In this document: positions 51,722-63,900 of the stretch, piece by piece
Layout of the letters: each line of letters starts with the position of its first letter
Numbering within the stretch: the stretch's first letter is position 1
Assembly: GCA_013397435.1 (NCBI GenBank)
Contig: VZRG01000004.1
Span: forward strand, 609,415 to 673,414
Source of the DNA: Erythrocercus mccallii
Lineage: Eukaryota; Chordata; Aves; Passeriformes; Dicruridae
Length of the DNA stretch: 64,000 nucleotides
Reading direction: 5' to 3'
The notes under the pieces: generated by a model
Told to the model about the DNA's origin: nothing
Database searches by the model: none
The model's input: only the letters and a program-made list of their open reading frames with translations
Program-made: the position numbers and the translations under genes

Positions 51722-52240
51722 AATCAGAAATTACACAGTCCATGTCCTTCCTGTGCTGGGACCCCAGAGCTGGGTGCTGTGTTCCAGGTGGGGTCTCTCT
51801 CACCAGAGCAGAGGGGCAAAACCTCCCTGCCCTGCTGCCCACACTGCTTTTGGTGCAGCCCAGGACACTTTTGGCTTTCTGGGCCGTGAGTGCACATGGC
51901 TGGGTCATGTCCAGCCTCTCACCCACCAGCACCCCCAGGTCCTTCTGGGCAGGGCTGCTCTCAATCCCTTCATCCCCCAGCCTGTGTGGATACTGGGGGT
52001 TACCCCAGCCCAGGTGCAGCACCTTGTACTTGATCTTGTTGAACCTCATGAGATTCCCATGGGCCACTTCTCAAGTTTGTCCAGGTCCCTCTGGATGGTG
52101 TCCTGTCCTTCAGGCATGTCAGCTGCACCATTCAGCTTGGTGTCATCAGCAAATTTGCTGAGGGTGCGCTTGATCCCTTCATCTATGTCATTAGTGAGGA
52201 TATTAAATAACATTGGTCCCAATACGGACCCAAACCCCAA
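51722..52240 (-). mobile_element. CR1 LINE fragment, reverse transcriptase end, 3' truncated
   Basis: The minus-strand translation reads SVLGPMLFNILTNDIDEGIK, then LSKFADDTKLNGAADMPEGQ. This is the CR1 reverse transcriptase with its catalytic F-A-D-D box. A shifted frame follows with DLGVLVGERLDMTQPCALTAQ. It stops near the segment ...LGSQHRKDMD without the CR1 3' UTR or terminal 8-mers. CR1 copies normally keep the 3' end, so this one was probably cut by a later deletion. Fewer changes than the 37 kb copy suggest a younger element. Confidence 0.93.
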
Positions 52241-52708
52241 GCCTTTCATGTGAGTATCTCAAAGTGAAAATGAAGGGAGGCTAAACTCCAGTGCTTTCAA
52301 AGAAGGTGAGAATTTTGGTGCATGACATATTTAAACTTAAGAAAGAGATGAAGGTGAACTCATCATTTCGTGTTAAGTTTAATTCATTACTAGAAAGCTT
52401 TTTTCTCCTAGCTAAAATACTGTGGATGACTTTGAAATAGGATATCACATAGCTCTCTCTATGAGATCAGCTGTAGCAATATATGTAACTCAAAAATGAA
52501 ACATTTTCAGGGGTTCATCCCTGGGATTTATACTGGCAGATATTAAAAGCTATTGTTAATTTTTTATAATTGTCTCTGAAGAAAAACTTTGTAAACCCGG
52601 TCTCTAGTATTCATTAAAATTTGTGTCAAGAAATATTACTGGTTAGTGGGTTTCTTTTTAATTTATTGTTTTTTGGATTGCAAACATGAGTGTTGTCAGC
52701 TCTCTGGG
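52241..52708. other. Spacer between CR1 and the PRPF6-linked LTR
   Basis: No gene recognised. The last bases before the LTR, CTCTGGG, would be the left target site if an insertion duplication exists. I could not find a matching copy on the far side of the PRPF6 sequence. Confidence 0.5.
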
Positions 52709-53153
52709 TGTCCTGGGTTGCATTGTGGGTGTAACCAAACTATGTATTCTACTCCCATCTACATTTTTCCTGATGAACTGTTAATGGTAGGTCATTTTCA
52801 ACAGCTGCCCAGTGCACACCCAGCCCTCAGGCTGCAAGCTGAATGTTTGATAAGGGAAAGAGGCAAATGTTTGGCAGCAAGGTAGTGTTTCTTGTCTCAC
52901 AAATTGACTCAGCCATGATAATTACACCCAGCCTAAGGGGGTCCTTTCTGCCAGTGGCCGCAATGGCTCAACAGCCTCACTGGGCAGCTGTAATGACATA
53001 GGCCATCAAAAACTCCCCAGAATATCCTATGATTTACAGGATTACATCATTCCATTGTGAAATTCCCCACTCTGGGAGAGATGCTGGGCATTCCTGCCTG
53101 AACCTGACCATATATAAACTGGGTACTTCAGGGACTTGGGACACCACTGCCAC
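52709..53153 (+). mobile_element. LTR of an avian endogenous retrovirus, cut just after its start of transcription
   Basis: The block begins TGTCCTGGGTTGCATTGTGG and carries U3-like sequence down to a TATATAAA box at 53,111. It is followed by GGGTACTTCAGGGACTTGGG. A complete LTR would continue with R, a poly(A) signal, U5 and a CA end. Instead, about 42 bases after the TATA box the sequence changes without a gap into PRPF6 coding sequence. No second LTR copy was seen downstream of PRPF6. The family is recognised only by general look, and a consensus search is needed. It is the only LTR in the window read on the plus strand, the same strand as the retrocopy. Confidence 0.72.
53111..53118 (+). 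promoter_or_regulatory. TATA box of the LTR
   Basis: TATATAAA is preceded by CCTGACCA and followed by CTGGGTAC. Initiation would be expected 25-30 bases downstream, around 53,138-53,145, only about ten bases before the PRPF6 homology begins. The LTR promoter could therefore once have driven the retrocopy. Confidence 0.6.
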
Positions 53154-55311
53154 AAGAAGAAGCTAATCCTGGCCGTGCCCACACCCCTGGGCTACATATG
53201 CTGGGGCTGGGCTGCGGAGCCACAGGTTTCACCACCCAGTCTGATATCAGCCCTGCTTGTGGTGCCAATGACCCCGTGGATGACCATCATGCCCCATTGG
53301 AGAAGAGAACTGTGGGGGACCAGATGAAGCAGAACCAGACAGCAGATGATGAAGATGAGAACTTGAATGACAGCAGTTATGATTATTCCAGTGGCTACAC
53401 TGGGAGCCTGTTCTCAAGTGGTCCCTATGAAAAAAATGATGAGGAAACAGATACTACCTATGTGGCTTTGGATAAGAGGATGGATGAAGGCAGAAAAGAA
53501 AGAAGGGAACAACCAGAAGAAGAGGAAATAGGAAAATACTTTATGGAACAACCTAAATTTCAGCAGCAGTTCTTAGACTTGAAATGGAAGTTAGCAGAGG
53601 TTACTGAGGAGGAGTGGCTGAGTATCCAGAGATTGGTGATTCCAGGACCAAGCATCAGAGGAATCCTTGGTATGAGAAGCTGACTCCTGTCCCTGACAGC
53701 TTCTTTGCAAAGCATTTACAATCAGGGGAGAATCATACTGTTGTGGACTCACACCAGACACAGTTTGGTGGATTGAATATTTCATATCCAGGGGGAATGG
53801 ATAGGCCATACCCAGGAGGAATGACACCAGGCTCGATGACACTTGGGACAGGTGAATTGGATATAAAGAAGATTGGCCAAGCCAGGAACACCTTGATGGA
53901 TGTGAGGCTAAGCCAGGTGTCAGACTCTCTAAGTGGCCAAAGTAGTGGACCCAAAAGGGTATTTGACAGACTTGAATTCTGTGATTCCCACCCATGGAGG
54001 AGATATTGATATCACAAAAGCCTGTTTATTCCTGAAATCTGTCAAAAAAACCAATCCTCATCATCTACCACCCTGATTAGTGTCAGCCCAACTGGAGGAG
54101 GTCCCTGGCAGACTCCAGTGCCTTGAAACCACATCATGAAAGCAACAGAGATGTGCCTAAGACAGAAGGTGTTTGGTTGGAATCTGCTCGGCTTCAGCCA
54201 AGAGATACAGCCAAGGCTCTTGTGGCCCAGGCTGTCCGGCACCTTCTAGAGTCTTTGTGGATTTATATCAGAGCAGCAGAGCTGGAGATGGATATCAGTG
54301 CCAAGAAACGTGTCTTCAGGAAAGCCCTTGAGTGTGTTCCAAATTCAGTACATTTGTGGAAAGCAGCCATGGATCTGGAGCAACCTGAGGATGCCAGGGT
54401 CATGCTGAGCCAGGCTGTGGAGTTCCAACCAGTGATGAACCATGGCTGGCACTGGCAAGGCTGGAGACATGCAAGAATGCTCATAAAGTCCTTAACAAAA
54501 CCCAGGGGAACATCCTGACAGATTACCACTTCTGGATTACTGCTGCCAAACTGCATGAAGCTGATGGAAACACCCAGTTGAAAAGAAAATCACTGACAGA
54601 GCCATCACATCTCAGGTCTAACAGTGTGGAACTCAACAGGGAGCACCAGATACAAGATGCTGAGCAGTGTGATAAAGCTGGAAGTGTGGCCATATGCCAG
54701 GCAATCATGTGAGCTGTGATTGGGATTGGGATCAAAGAAGAAGATCAAAAACAACCTGGATGGAAGATGCAGACAGCTGTGTTCCTCATAGTGCTCTGGA
54801 GTGTGTCCGAGCCATTTACCCCTGTTCCTTGCAAATTTCCCCAAGCAAGAAGAATGTGTGGCTGTAAGCAGCGTACTTTGAAAAGAACCATGAGAATCCT
54901 TGAAGACTCCTTTGCAGAGAGCTGTTGCTCAGTGTCCCAAAGCAGAGGTGCTGTGGCTCACAGGAGCTAAATCTAAATGGCCAGCAGCAGATGTGCCAGC
55001 AGCCACAAGCATCTTGGCCCTGGCTTTGCAGGCCAGCCCCAGCAGGGAAGACATCTGGCTGGCTGCCATGAAGCTTGAGTCAGAGAACAATGAAGATGAA
55101 AGAGCAAGGAGGCAAAGGCTCACAGGAGTGCTCCCACAGCAAGGGTCTCCATGAAATCTGTGAAGTTGGAATGGGTGCTTGGGAGCATTGCTGCAGCAAA
55201 GGAGCTCTGTGAGGAAGCCTTGAAGCACTATGAGGACCTCCCCAAACTGTGGATTATGAAACAACAAATTGAGGGACAAAAAGACCCGGTAGAGAAAGCA
55301 CGGGAGGCTTT
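53154..55311 (+). pseudogene. PRPF6: PRPF6 processed pseudogene (intronless retrocopy)
   Basis: PRPF6 bridges the U4/U6 and U5 snRNPs in the spliceosomal tri-snRNP. It has an N-terminal PRP1 domain followed by HAT repeats. Pieces in order are KKKLILAVPTPLGY, GCGATGFTTQSDI, GSLFSSGPYEK, KLAEVTEEEWLSI, YEKLTPVPDSFFAKHLQ, GELDIKKIGQARNTLMDVR, RAAELEMDISAKKRV, ITAAKLHEADGNTQ, AVIGIGIKEEDQK and EEALKHYEDLPKLWIMK. These are colinear with human PRPF6 from about codon 4 to about codon 731 of 941. No introns interrupt them. The first three codons and all 5' UTR are missing, and so are the last 210 or so codons. I count more than ten lesions, including frameshifts near 53,197, 53,625, 53,950 and 54,440, TGA for Trp at about 54,075, TGA at about 54,711 and TAA at about 54,863. 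It cannot make the protein. Homology stops at GAGGCT (55,311), with no poly(A). Confidence 0.96.
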
Positions 55312-56799
55312 GTAATGCAAACTGTATATGGAATCAGTCCCTAAACCCACAAAATCTCTTCTTAAAAGTTGCAAAATGAATTGGCATATGTTACATTGTA
55401 TTTTGTTTCAGACGGTGACTCTTTAAATGAAGTTCCGCCATACCAGATAGTGGATCTGGTATAGTGCAAATATTGGTATTGCAAAGCAAGTTTAACAGGA
55501 ATTGTGCTTGGAATAACTTGTCATACATTCCATTTTGCAATATTACCACTGCTTCACTTGGCATCTTAAGATAAAAAATATTTTTTTTGCATTTAATACA
55601 TTTGTATCACTGCTGGATTGTTTTATTAAGGCCATTATCTTCTTGTACTCTATGTATTCTAACTCAAACTTCTCAGTTTAAGGAAGGGGGTAATATTTTA
55701 TGGTCACCTGTGATAGCAAGGATCTAAACTGGGCTTCAACAGGTGTTCCATCCAACACTCACTTTCTGGATGCAACTTCTTAAGTGTCTTGTTAAATAAT
55801 TTCTTCATGAAATATCAGTGGCTTGTGAAGTGGCTGGCTAGATGTCTAAATGACTCTCACAAGTGAGTAAATTTTCAAAAGTGTTCATTTTTCCCTTGTA
55901 TATTAGGTCTGAAGTTGTCAAAATGGAATGGTTTGTGTTGAGAAGCAGTGACTTTTCTTAGCCATGCCTTTTCTTCTATGAGGAGAAAATGAGCTCATAT
56001 GAATGCATGAAATGTTTACTAATTACTGCATTTGGTTATTACTTCTTGGAGAGGAGGGAAATGTTAGCTGCTTTTCTCCCTTGCACCCTGTCTCCCTTCC
56101 TCTCTGATGACTCAGTGTAGACTAATGGAAATGGGATATTACTTACAAGTTCTTTTTATTAGTATGTAGTATGACCACACAGAACAGAAGTAACTATTGG
56201 CATTTTTTTACGATATCATATTAATAAGTGATGGTTTGCATTTTTAGTTAATTTACCATCAGAGCTGTGTAATTTCTCTCTTTTAAGTGTAGCAATTTGG
56301 TATTGAAAAGCTCAGAAGATACCTCCTTGTAGGTGGAGAACTGCTCCCAAGTGCCACAAAGCATTTTGCAGTCTGCTCTGGTTTGAAAGTGTTGGCAAGA
56401 CTTAAAGTACTGATAATGTGAAACTTGTACTTGCAGCTGGCTTCCATGGAGAGTTCTAAAATCTAAATCGAACTCCATATTTATTTGTTTTACTTGTTTT
56501 GTTTATTTATTTATTTGTTTTTTTTAAAGTATTGTATTGAAACTTTTTTTTTTAGGTTAGTTACTCTCACACTCCCTTGGAAAAAACCCAGTTCCATGCT
56601 GCAGGGGTCTTTTTGTGTTCCATCAACTCCATTCTTAATTCTAGATAGCCTTTGCCTTCCAGCCAGGCTCCCCAATCCTCTCTAGCCAAGTTACTTGTGC
56701 TCTGGCCAAGTTATGTTCAACCACAATGTGCAGATGGGAGTAGGGCAAGGGATGGGGCTAGCAGAGGAGAAGGAGGGGGATAAGACTAGTAGGGGGTCA
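55312..56799. other. Gene-free stretch after the retrocopy
   Basis: AT-rich sequence of unknown origin follows the PRPF6 break. It begins with TTGTAATGCAAACTGTATAT. No second LTR, polypurine tract, retroviral gene or poly(A) run was seen. Part of it might be PRPF6 3' UTR joined after an internal deletion, which I cannot judge without the parent gene. Confidence 0.45.
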
Positions 56800-57923
56800 A
56801 GCAAAAATGCTGGGAAGCATGCATGGATGAACAAAGACTTCCTAACAAGACTCACACATAAAAAGGAATTATATAGAAGGTGGAATTGAGAACAGGTAAT
56901 GGGCAAGGAATACAGATATGTCTTCCAAGCATGCACTTACAAAAGCCAAATCCCACCTGGAATTGGTTCTTTTGAGGAAGGTCAAAGACAAAGGCAACAA
57001 GAAGGGCTTTAATGCAATATATGAAGGGGTTTTTTTCAATTTTTTTCAATACAGTAAAAATAATTAACTTTTAAATGTGGGAGGTCTGTGTGAGTTGTAT
57101 CTCACTACAGAAAAGCCCTGCAGAGAGAGATTTAAACAAATTAATACCCCTTGGCAATAACCAACTGTGTGAAGTTTAGCAAGGGTGAGTGCCAGGTTTT
57201 GTACCTGGAGTGAGTCAATCAAGTATGGACAGACTAGAGAATGACTGGAAAGCAGCCCTGCTGAAAGGGACATGGGGGTCATTGACATTGATCAGTGGTG
57301 AGTTGAACATAAGTCAGCTGTGCCCTGGCAGCCAGCAGGGCCAGTCCTGTCCTGGGGTGCATCAGGCAAGGGAGGGGATTGTCCTGCACTACTCTGCACT
57401 GGGGCAGCCTCACCTCGAGTGCTGGGGGCAGTTTGGGGTGCCACAGTATAAGAAGGATGTAAAGGCAAAAGAGAATGTCTAAAGGAGGACTCCAGAGATG
57501 GTGAGCAACCATCTAGGGGGAAGCCATGTGAGGAGTGACTGAGGTCACTTGGTCTGTTGAGCCTGGAGAAGAGACTGATGGGAGACCTCAGTGCAGTTAC
57601 AACTTCCTCAGAAGAGGAAGCAGAGGGGCAGGTGCTGATCTTTCCTCTGTGGTGACCAGTAACAGGACCCAAAAGAAAGGCTGTGTTGGAGGGGTTTCAA
57701 TTGGATATTTGAAAAAGGTTCTTCCCCCAGAGGGTGTTTGGGCACTGGAACAGCTCCCCAGGGAAGTGGCTACAGCACCTGCCTGACAAAGTTCAAGAAA
57801 CATTTGGATAACACCCTCAGACACCTGGTGTGATTCTTGGGGATGGTCCTATGCAGGGTTAGGAGTTGGACTTCAGTGGTCCTGGGGTGACCCTTCCAAC
57901 TCAGCATATTTTGTGATTCTATA
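56800..57923 (+). mobile_element. CR1 LINE fragment with internal deletion and intact 3' end
   Basis: The left part translates as HAWMNKDFLTRLTHKKELYR, then QVMGKEYRYVFQACTYKSQ. This resembles the CR1 ORF2 linker between endonuclease and reverse transcriptase (W-x-N-R-E-L-L...K-K-R-V-Y...). The reverse transcriptase core is missing. From about 57,070 on the sequence resumes in the CR1 3' region, with GTTGAGCCTGGAGAAGAGAC, TTCTTCCCCCAGAGGGTGTT and CACTGGAACAGCTCCCCAGG, and ends TTTTGTGATTCTATAAC. So it is one insertion with a large internal deletion, or two adjacent ones. Confidence 0.85.
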
Positions 57924-60900
57924 ACTTTGTAGGCTGTTTGACTTGCTTTCAGTGTCTGTGCCTTGGCCCAACACCTTGTTTGCTTCTGGAATGCAGTTCC
58001 CTGTTTCTCTGGCTTGCCTTTTTTGCCTTCTGTGTTTCCTCTTTCCATGACTGTCCATGACTTTTCCCTCAACATGGTGCCTGTCTTTTGACACATACTG
58101 GTATCTGCAGGTGCTTACTCACCGTCTTTTTTTTCTTTTTCCTGAGTATCCTTCTGTCCTGTTCTCCCTCAGCCTCAGACAAATTTATTATTGGCAGAAT
58201 AAGGCCAAGAACTGTAAACATTGTGAAAGTATTTTCTCATAATTTCAACTGGAAGCTCTTATTCATGATTTCTTTTGAGCCTCACACTTGAGAAAGAGGA
58301 GAAGAAAATTTTGTTCAAGAAAGTGGAAGTCATATTTTTTCTGGAGATCTGAAGCTGCCTATCTGCTTAGAAACCAAGTTGACAAACTAAGAAGTCTGGA
58401 GATGCCTCTGTGGCTAAGGTTGGGAAATAGATGAGGGGAAAAGATAACTACTACTACATAATTTTGGAATCATCTTATAGAATTTGCTTATGCCATTCAA
58501 GTTTTATATGTCACTGGAGCCACTGATACTATGTTCATGAGTGAATCTTGGTGACTATGGCAGGACCTGAACAAATTAGTTTGGTTTGAGCAGACTCTGC
58601 TTTCTTCAAAGTGGAGCTCTACAGTGGAGCCCATTTACAATGGTCCTGTGATGAGGGTCACTGGAGCTGCCTGGGGTGTGAGCCAGGGCTGTATTTTGCC
58701 TGCTAGTTCATTATACCTCATCATTACATAAAAATGAAGAATATTTCAGGATGCTGAAGATGTCATCTCAGCTGAGCTGCATGCTTTTCCTCCTGAAGGT
58801 TTCACTGATGTACACATTTCTATTCTCTGCCCTAGTATAGTCTGCCCAGTGCTCCCCCAACCCCAGGAGTTTTCTGGGGAGCCAGGAGCCATCTGAAGCA
58901 CAGGCCAGCAGGGGTTGCTGTAGGAGTAGAAGATGGAGAAGATGCGCTGCCTCCTTGTTGGAGAAGCCCTCTCTGAGGGTTTGCCAGGGTTTGCTCCTGC
59001 TGCCCTCTTTTCCCTCCTACCACACTCAAGCTTCTTGGGCTGAGTAGTGGATTACCAGCACAGAGTAGGTGTCTATTGCTTACTCATAGCTTTGTGTATT
59101 TTGTACATTCATAAATTAAATACTAAATTTCATCCTTAAAATGCTGAAACCACCTTGAGAGTTCATATTTTGACTCAATAAATTTTAAATGATTTTTAAT
59201 ATTTATTGTTTATGTAAAAGTGGATAGTGATACTCATAGTCCTTGTTTCCAGAGGCTCACAGATTATTTGTATAATGTCATTTTGTCACTCTAGAACTTG
59301 CTTATATCTTTCAGGACTGAGATAGAATTAAATTGGGAATGATTAGTTTTGTCCTTTTTTGAATGTTGAGTTTTTCCCCTTAATTTCTGTGAAATCACCA
59401 TTAGCTATTTTGGCTGCAGTTCTGTATTGGGTTGAGGCAGTGCTACACTGTAAATCAATATCTTTTCAAAAAGACTGCTGTAAATTGCCTGGATAGCATA
59501 TGCATGGTTACTTTGGCTGCAATGCTGCTGCAGAGCCTGGATACTCTGCCTTTCTGGGAACTCCACAGGCAAGTCCATCATATATTAAAAAAAAAAAACC
59601 TTTTTAGAAAGAGCATGGTATTGCTGATGAAATTTAGACATAGAAATATTGTACCCTCGGTGCTCATCTGTACCTTTTATATTCTACTCCACTGGGATTA
59701 CCTTGTCTTGAGGGATTTCTTTGTTTGCTGCTTTAGATTTCCCCCTTTCTTAGCTGTAGTACAGCCGTACCATTTCAGCTTGCTAGTGCAGAAAGATGTT
59801 GTGAATTCAGTTGCTGAATGAGCCCGGCCTGACTGCAAACATTAACAATTGCTAGAGAGATGCCAAAGAGTTGCAGGTGAATCTGACCTGATCTGGGCAA
59901 CAGCAAAACGGTAAGATGGGGCTTGTTTAAATCTCTGGGATTAATTGTGTGCTGGGGTTTCCTGTTTCAACCTGAAACCTAGTTATCACATGCTTCCAAC
60001 TTGAGCAGGATTCATTCTGTGCATGTCAGGGTGGGTTTTCTCGGGAATGCTTAACATCCAGGCAGAGGGAGGCGGTGGGAAGCTGGGAACGCCACATGAG
60101 ACCTCTCGGCAGCCACCCTGGTGAGATTCCCCAGCAGTACTGCCTGCGGTTTGTAAATACCAGGGAAAAGGTAGGGGAAGCCTTAAAAGCAATGCTTTTC
60201 TCGGTACAGCCTTGTATCTCTCTCTCTGCCAGCCTTATTTATAATTGTATTAAGAGGATAGTATGGGCAATTTTTTCCGATACATGCTTGGCTGAACGCC
60301 CTCTGGGATGAGTGAGTGAAGGACGTGATCAGCCACTTTTTCATCTCTGCTAACAAGTCTGTGCATCTTGCTATATCTGAATAAATGTCTATAATAGTTA
60401 CAGATTTGCTGGGCGGTAGAAGATAAAATTAAAACGATCCTCTCTAGATACATACTATATCATGGATGTCGGAATATTTTTTTGCCTTGTTAACCTCTGT
60501 CATGATTTTATTTCTCTTGCATGCTGTCTTTATTTAACATAACACAAAGTGAGGTAGTCTTTTCAGATAGTCATTCTTGAATGCTTATGTAGGAGTGTGT
60601 TGACAGCGGTTTGGATCTTAGTGGAATATTTCAACATGTGAAAGCTTAGAGCAGCAGCATGTTCAGGGAAAGAGAGGAAGAGCAGCAGTTACCATTAGTA
60701 CAAGACAGAAAGATTAAAATGTGGCCGTAGTATGGAATTATTTGAATTATTTCTGATAACTTAACTGACAGCTAGTGTGTTTCAGTTGTAGATCAAGCCA
60801 CAGGAAACTAACTCTCAACAGAAATCCGTTGGAGCTGAACAAAAAAATAGTATTTCACCATATGTTCTACTATTTAAAGGAAATCAACTGTGGTAGTAAT

Positions 60901-63900
60901 GGTACAGTGATGGGAGATGGTTTTTGCTATTACTAGTTAAGGACAAAAGCAAAGGGCTTTTTTCTAGAGGAGAATGCTTATCTTTATGCAGCATATGAAT
61001 TATACTCCAAGCAGAGATCAGTTGTATATCAGTGTGGGATCAAATAACTAGTTTGACAGGGATTCATGTTTTCTTTTTCCGTACTTGCCAATTAAAGGGT
61101 TCTTCTTCTTTGTCACTGAATATGATTAAAGGGTAAAGATTCAGTCTTACATCAATTATTTTCTGAAGGTTTCATTATTATTTTGCTGGAGTTCCTTCTT
61201 TAAAAATGCTATATATACTGCAATGTAAATGATGTGATGTGGTCAGTTTCACACTATATACAACCCTAATTTACATAGTTTCTTCTCAGAAAGTAGAGAT
61301 GCCTTCTTTTTTTTAAATTACACACAATGTTTCTCTTGCAAGAGTTATTTCAGTTGTATTATTTTTTAATAATTTTTATGGAAGCTTTCCTTTGCTTATA
61401 TTGTCATGCCTATTAATAAATTGCAAACCATTGTTAAATGCATAGAAGCAATCTAACCACTTGTGTTTGCCCACATATTGTATAACGAATGGAAGTCCAG
61501 GCATGAGGGATTTTTTTAAAGGAAATTTTAAATTGTGATTTTCTCTTAGTGTTATCTTTTCATCTACTTTTATAGGTGAAATTTGTTGCTTCCATCATCT
61601 TTCTAGCTCCAAATGTTTCCTCTCCCCGAGTCTAAAGTCATCATTTCTGTTTGCTGTGTTACTACTGTCTCTAGAGTTCTTGCATTTTAGTTTTCTAAGC
61701 TCAAGAATAACGTTTTGGAGACATTTTATTGATAAATAGTATTCCCTATGGAAATACTTAGTTAAACACAGACCCAAATTAACTAGCTGGAAAACTTTAC
61801 TAAAAATGTACAAAATGTGGCCACAACTTAGGAACACAGATGGGAAAGGGAAGAAATACATAATTTAGAAGGAAGTTATTGCCAAGTGCTCTGTGAATAT
61901 AAAGATCTTTGTGTGAATCAGTTTTCTAGTGAGGCTGGGGTCTGTCACAACAGGAAATAGGGGATTACCTGAGGAGTGAGGGTTTGCCGTAGTCTCCTTA
62001 ATGACCCTGACTCCAGGAAGAAAGAACGTCAAGGGGTTGTAGCTGAGCAGACAAAATATCATCAAGATCTTGTCTAAGTGCAAGGTTGGCCAGCTATTGA
62101 TGTCCTATAGCAAAAATGGTCACCTATCTTTGTTGTTGTTGTTATTTTGCTGTGTAAATTTTAAACATAACTGGTACCTAAATTCTCTAAAATCAAATCT
62201 GCTTCAACAGGTTTTAACGTTTTCCACTCAAACTGTTAGCACTGATGGGCTGTTTGGAGGGTTGATCTCTGAGCAGGTGCTCTGTCTGTGTCAGGCAGGC
62301 AGTACTTGTTTCTCCCAGAGCCCCCCACAAATGAGAACATGGATAGAGCTATGAAAAGGCTGTGATTAGGCTGAAGAGCAAGGGTGCCTGGCTCGTCTCA
62401 CAGGGCAGCTGGCACAGGCAGCTCTCCTGGGCTTCAGATGTGGAGGGAAAGGGGTAAGGGATTATTTTGTTTTTTAAGGGAAATCTTTGAACAGTGCCAG
62501 CTTCCACTGGGCGTTTGCCCCTACAGATTTCAGTAGCTTCCCTGGGTGGGTCTTTGGAGTCAGCAGGAGTTTGCTGGGGTGAGAGTGTGTGTGAGTACTC
62601 AGCCTGGGGCAGGTTAGAATTTGGGCTGTTTGGCAACTTCGGTATAAATGTGAGTGCAGATGTGCCCCTTAAAGGCAGGCAGATGTGCCCCTCGCAGGAA
62701 CTGCTGAGCAGATCCAGACAGCTCTGTTGGGGTTATTTCCCTTTGAAATTCCAGAAAGGCAAAAATACTCAGTTCTCAGGGACTGCTGTACACGGTTTTT
62801 AAATTTGGTTTGATAATACTAGCGTTAAAATGTTCTTAAGTGCTTCAGATATTGATACACTGATAATTACAGTTTACAATCCATGTTGTAATACAGTAGG
62901 ACTATCCTAGCAAATATTACCTGAAACAACAGAGAGCCTGTGCAATATCAGTTCTCCAAAGCCTGTTTCTGAACTAAAGAAAAGGTGCTCTTAGTTTGGG
63001 AAGAACAGATTAATTCCTATTTTTTGAACTTGAGTTCGCTTAGATATGTCCATACTGGCTTCCAGAATCTTTAATTAAGTTTTTTTTTCTGCTACCAGGT
63101 TAGGAAGGAATGTAATGATTATGTTAAGAATCTGACCTTTAAGAACTTTATTTTTCTTAATGCTGCTACTATAATGTTAATGTCAGGACAAGTTCTCCCA
63201 ATAGCAACTCCTTAGCAAGTCCTTAAGTGCTCCTTCCACCTACATAGTAACTTCTGTGTTTTGCTATAGTTCAGTACATACCTTTCTGTGACTGCTTTTT
63301 GCTTTTGACAAAAGCGTATTGTATAATGTCAGAATCATTGATTATATGCATCTCTTTGATGTGTGGCATATTTTTCACTGATATCTTTCTATCCACTCCC
63401 TAATATAAACCTACATATATTTCTGGATTTAGCCATTTAGCAATAAGCTAGTAGTGAAATAGTAATTTAACATAGTACTTAATGTTGAATTCAGGGACGT
63501 GATTTTGTATTACAAAATTTTTGAATCAACCCCAAAACTACATCATTTTGCCCTTTGTAGATATAACTTCTGGGCTGGTGTTCTATTGCTGGTGTTCTTG
63601 CTCTTTTGTTTATCATTTTCCTGGGTGGATGGGCTTCTCTGAAGTTGCTGTGTTGGTTCTGGACTGCCCTGCAGTGGACATGGAAACATGCAGTTTTATC
63701 TGTTAGTTGTCTTTGTTTTGGTGTCGTAGTCAGAAATGGTGTGAAAAGTGTGAGTGGAGATTTTTCATTTGTTTTGCAAGTATTTTTAGGATCTATTTTT
63801 GGAATCTGTATACCTTTATTCTAGAGCTGAACTTGCTATCTCATCCTGCTGACTAGTTCTGTTGCAGCTTCTGATTGAAAAATAGCTTGATAAACTTAAG

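Noticed and set aside
51742..52253. Open frames of 139 and 166 codons on the plus strand
   Set aside because: They lie antisense to the CR1 reverse transcriptase fragment and contain no domain. They are shadow frames.
53198..53683. A possible functional PRPF6-like gene from the 161-codon open frame
   Set aside because: The frame is only the N-terminal slice of PRPF6. It is followed by many frameshifts and stops, and the real start codon is absent.
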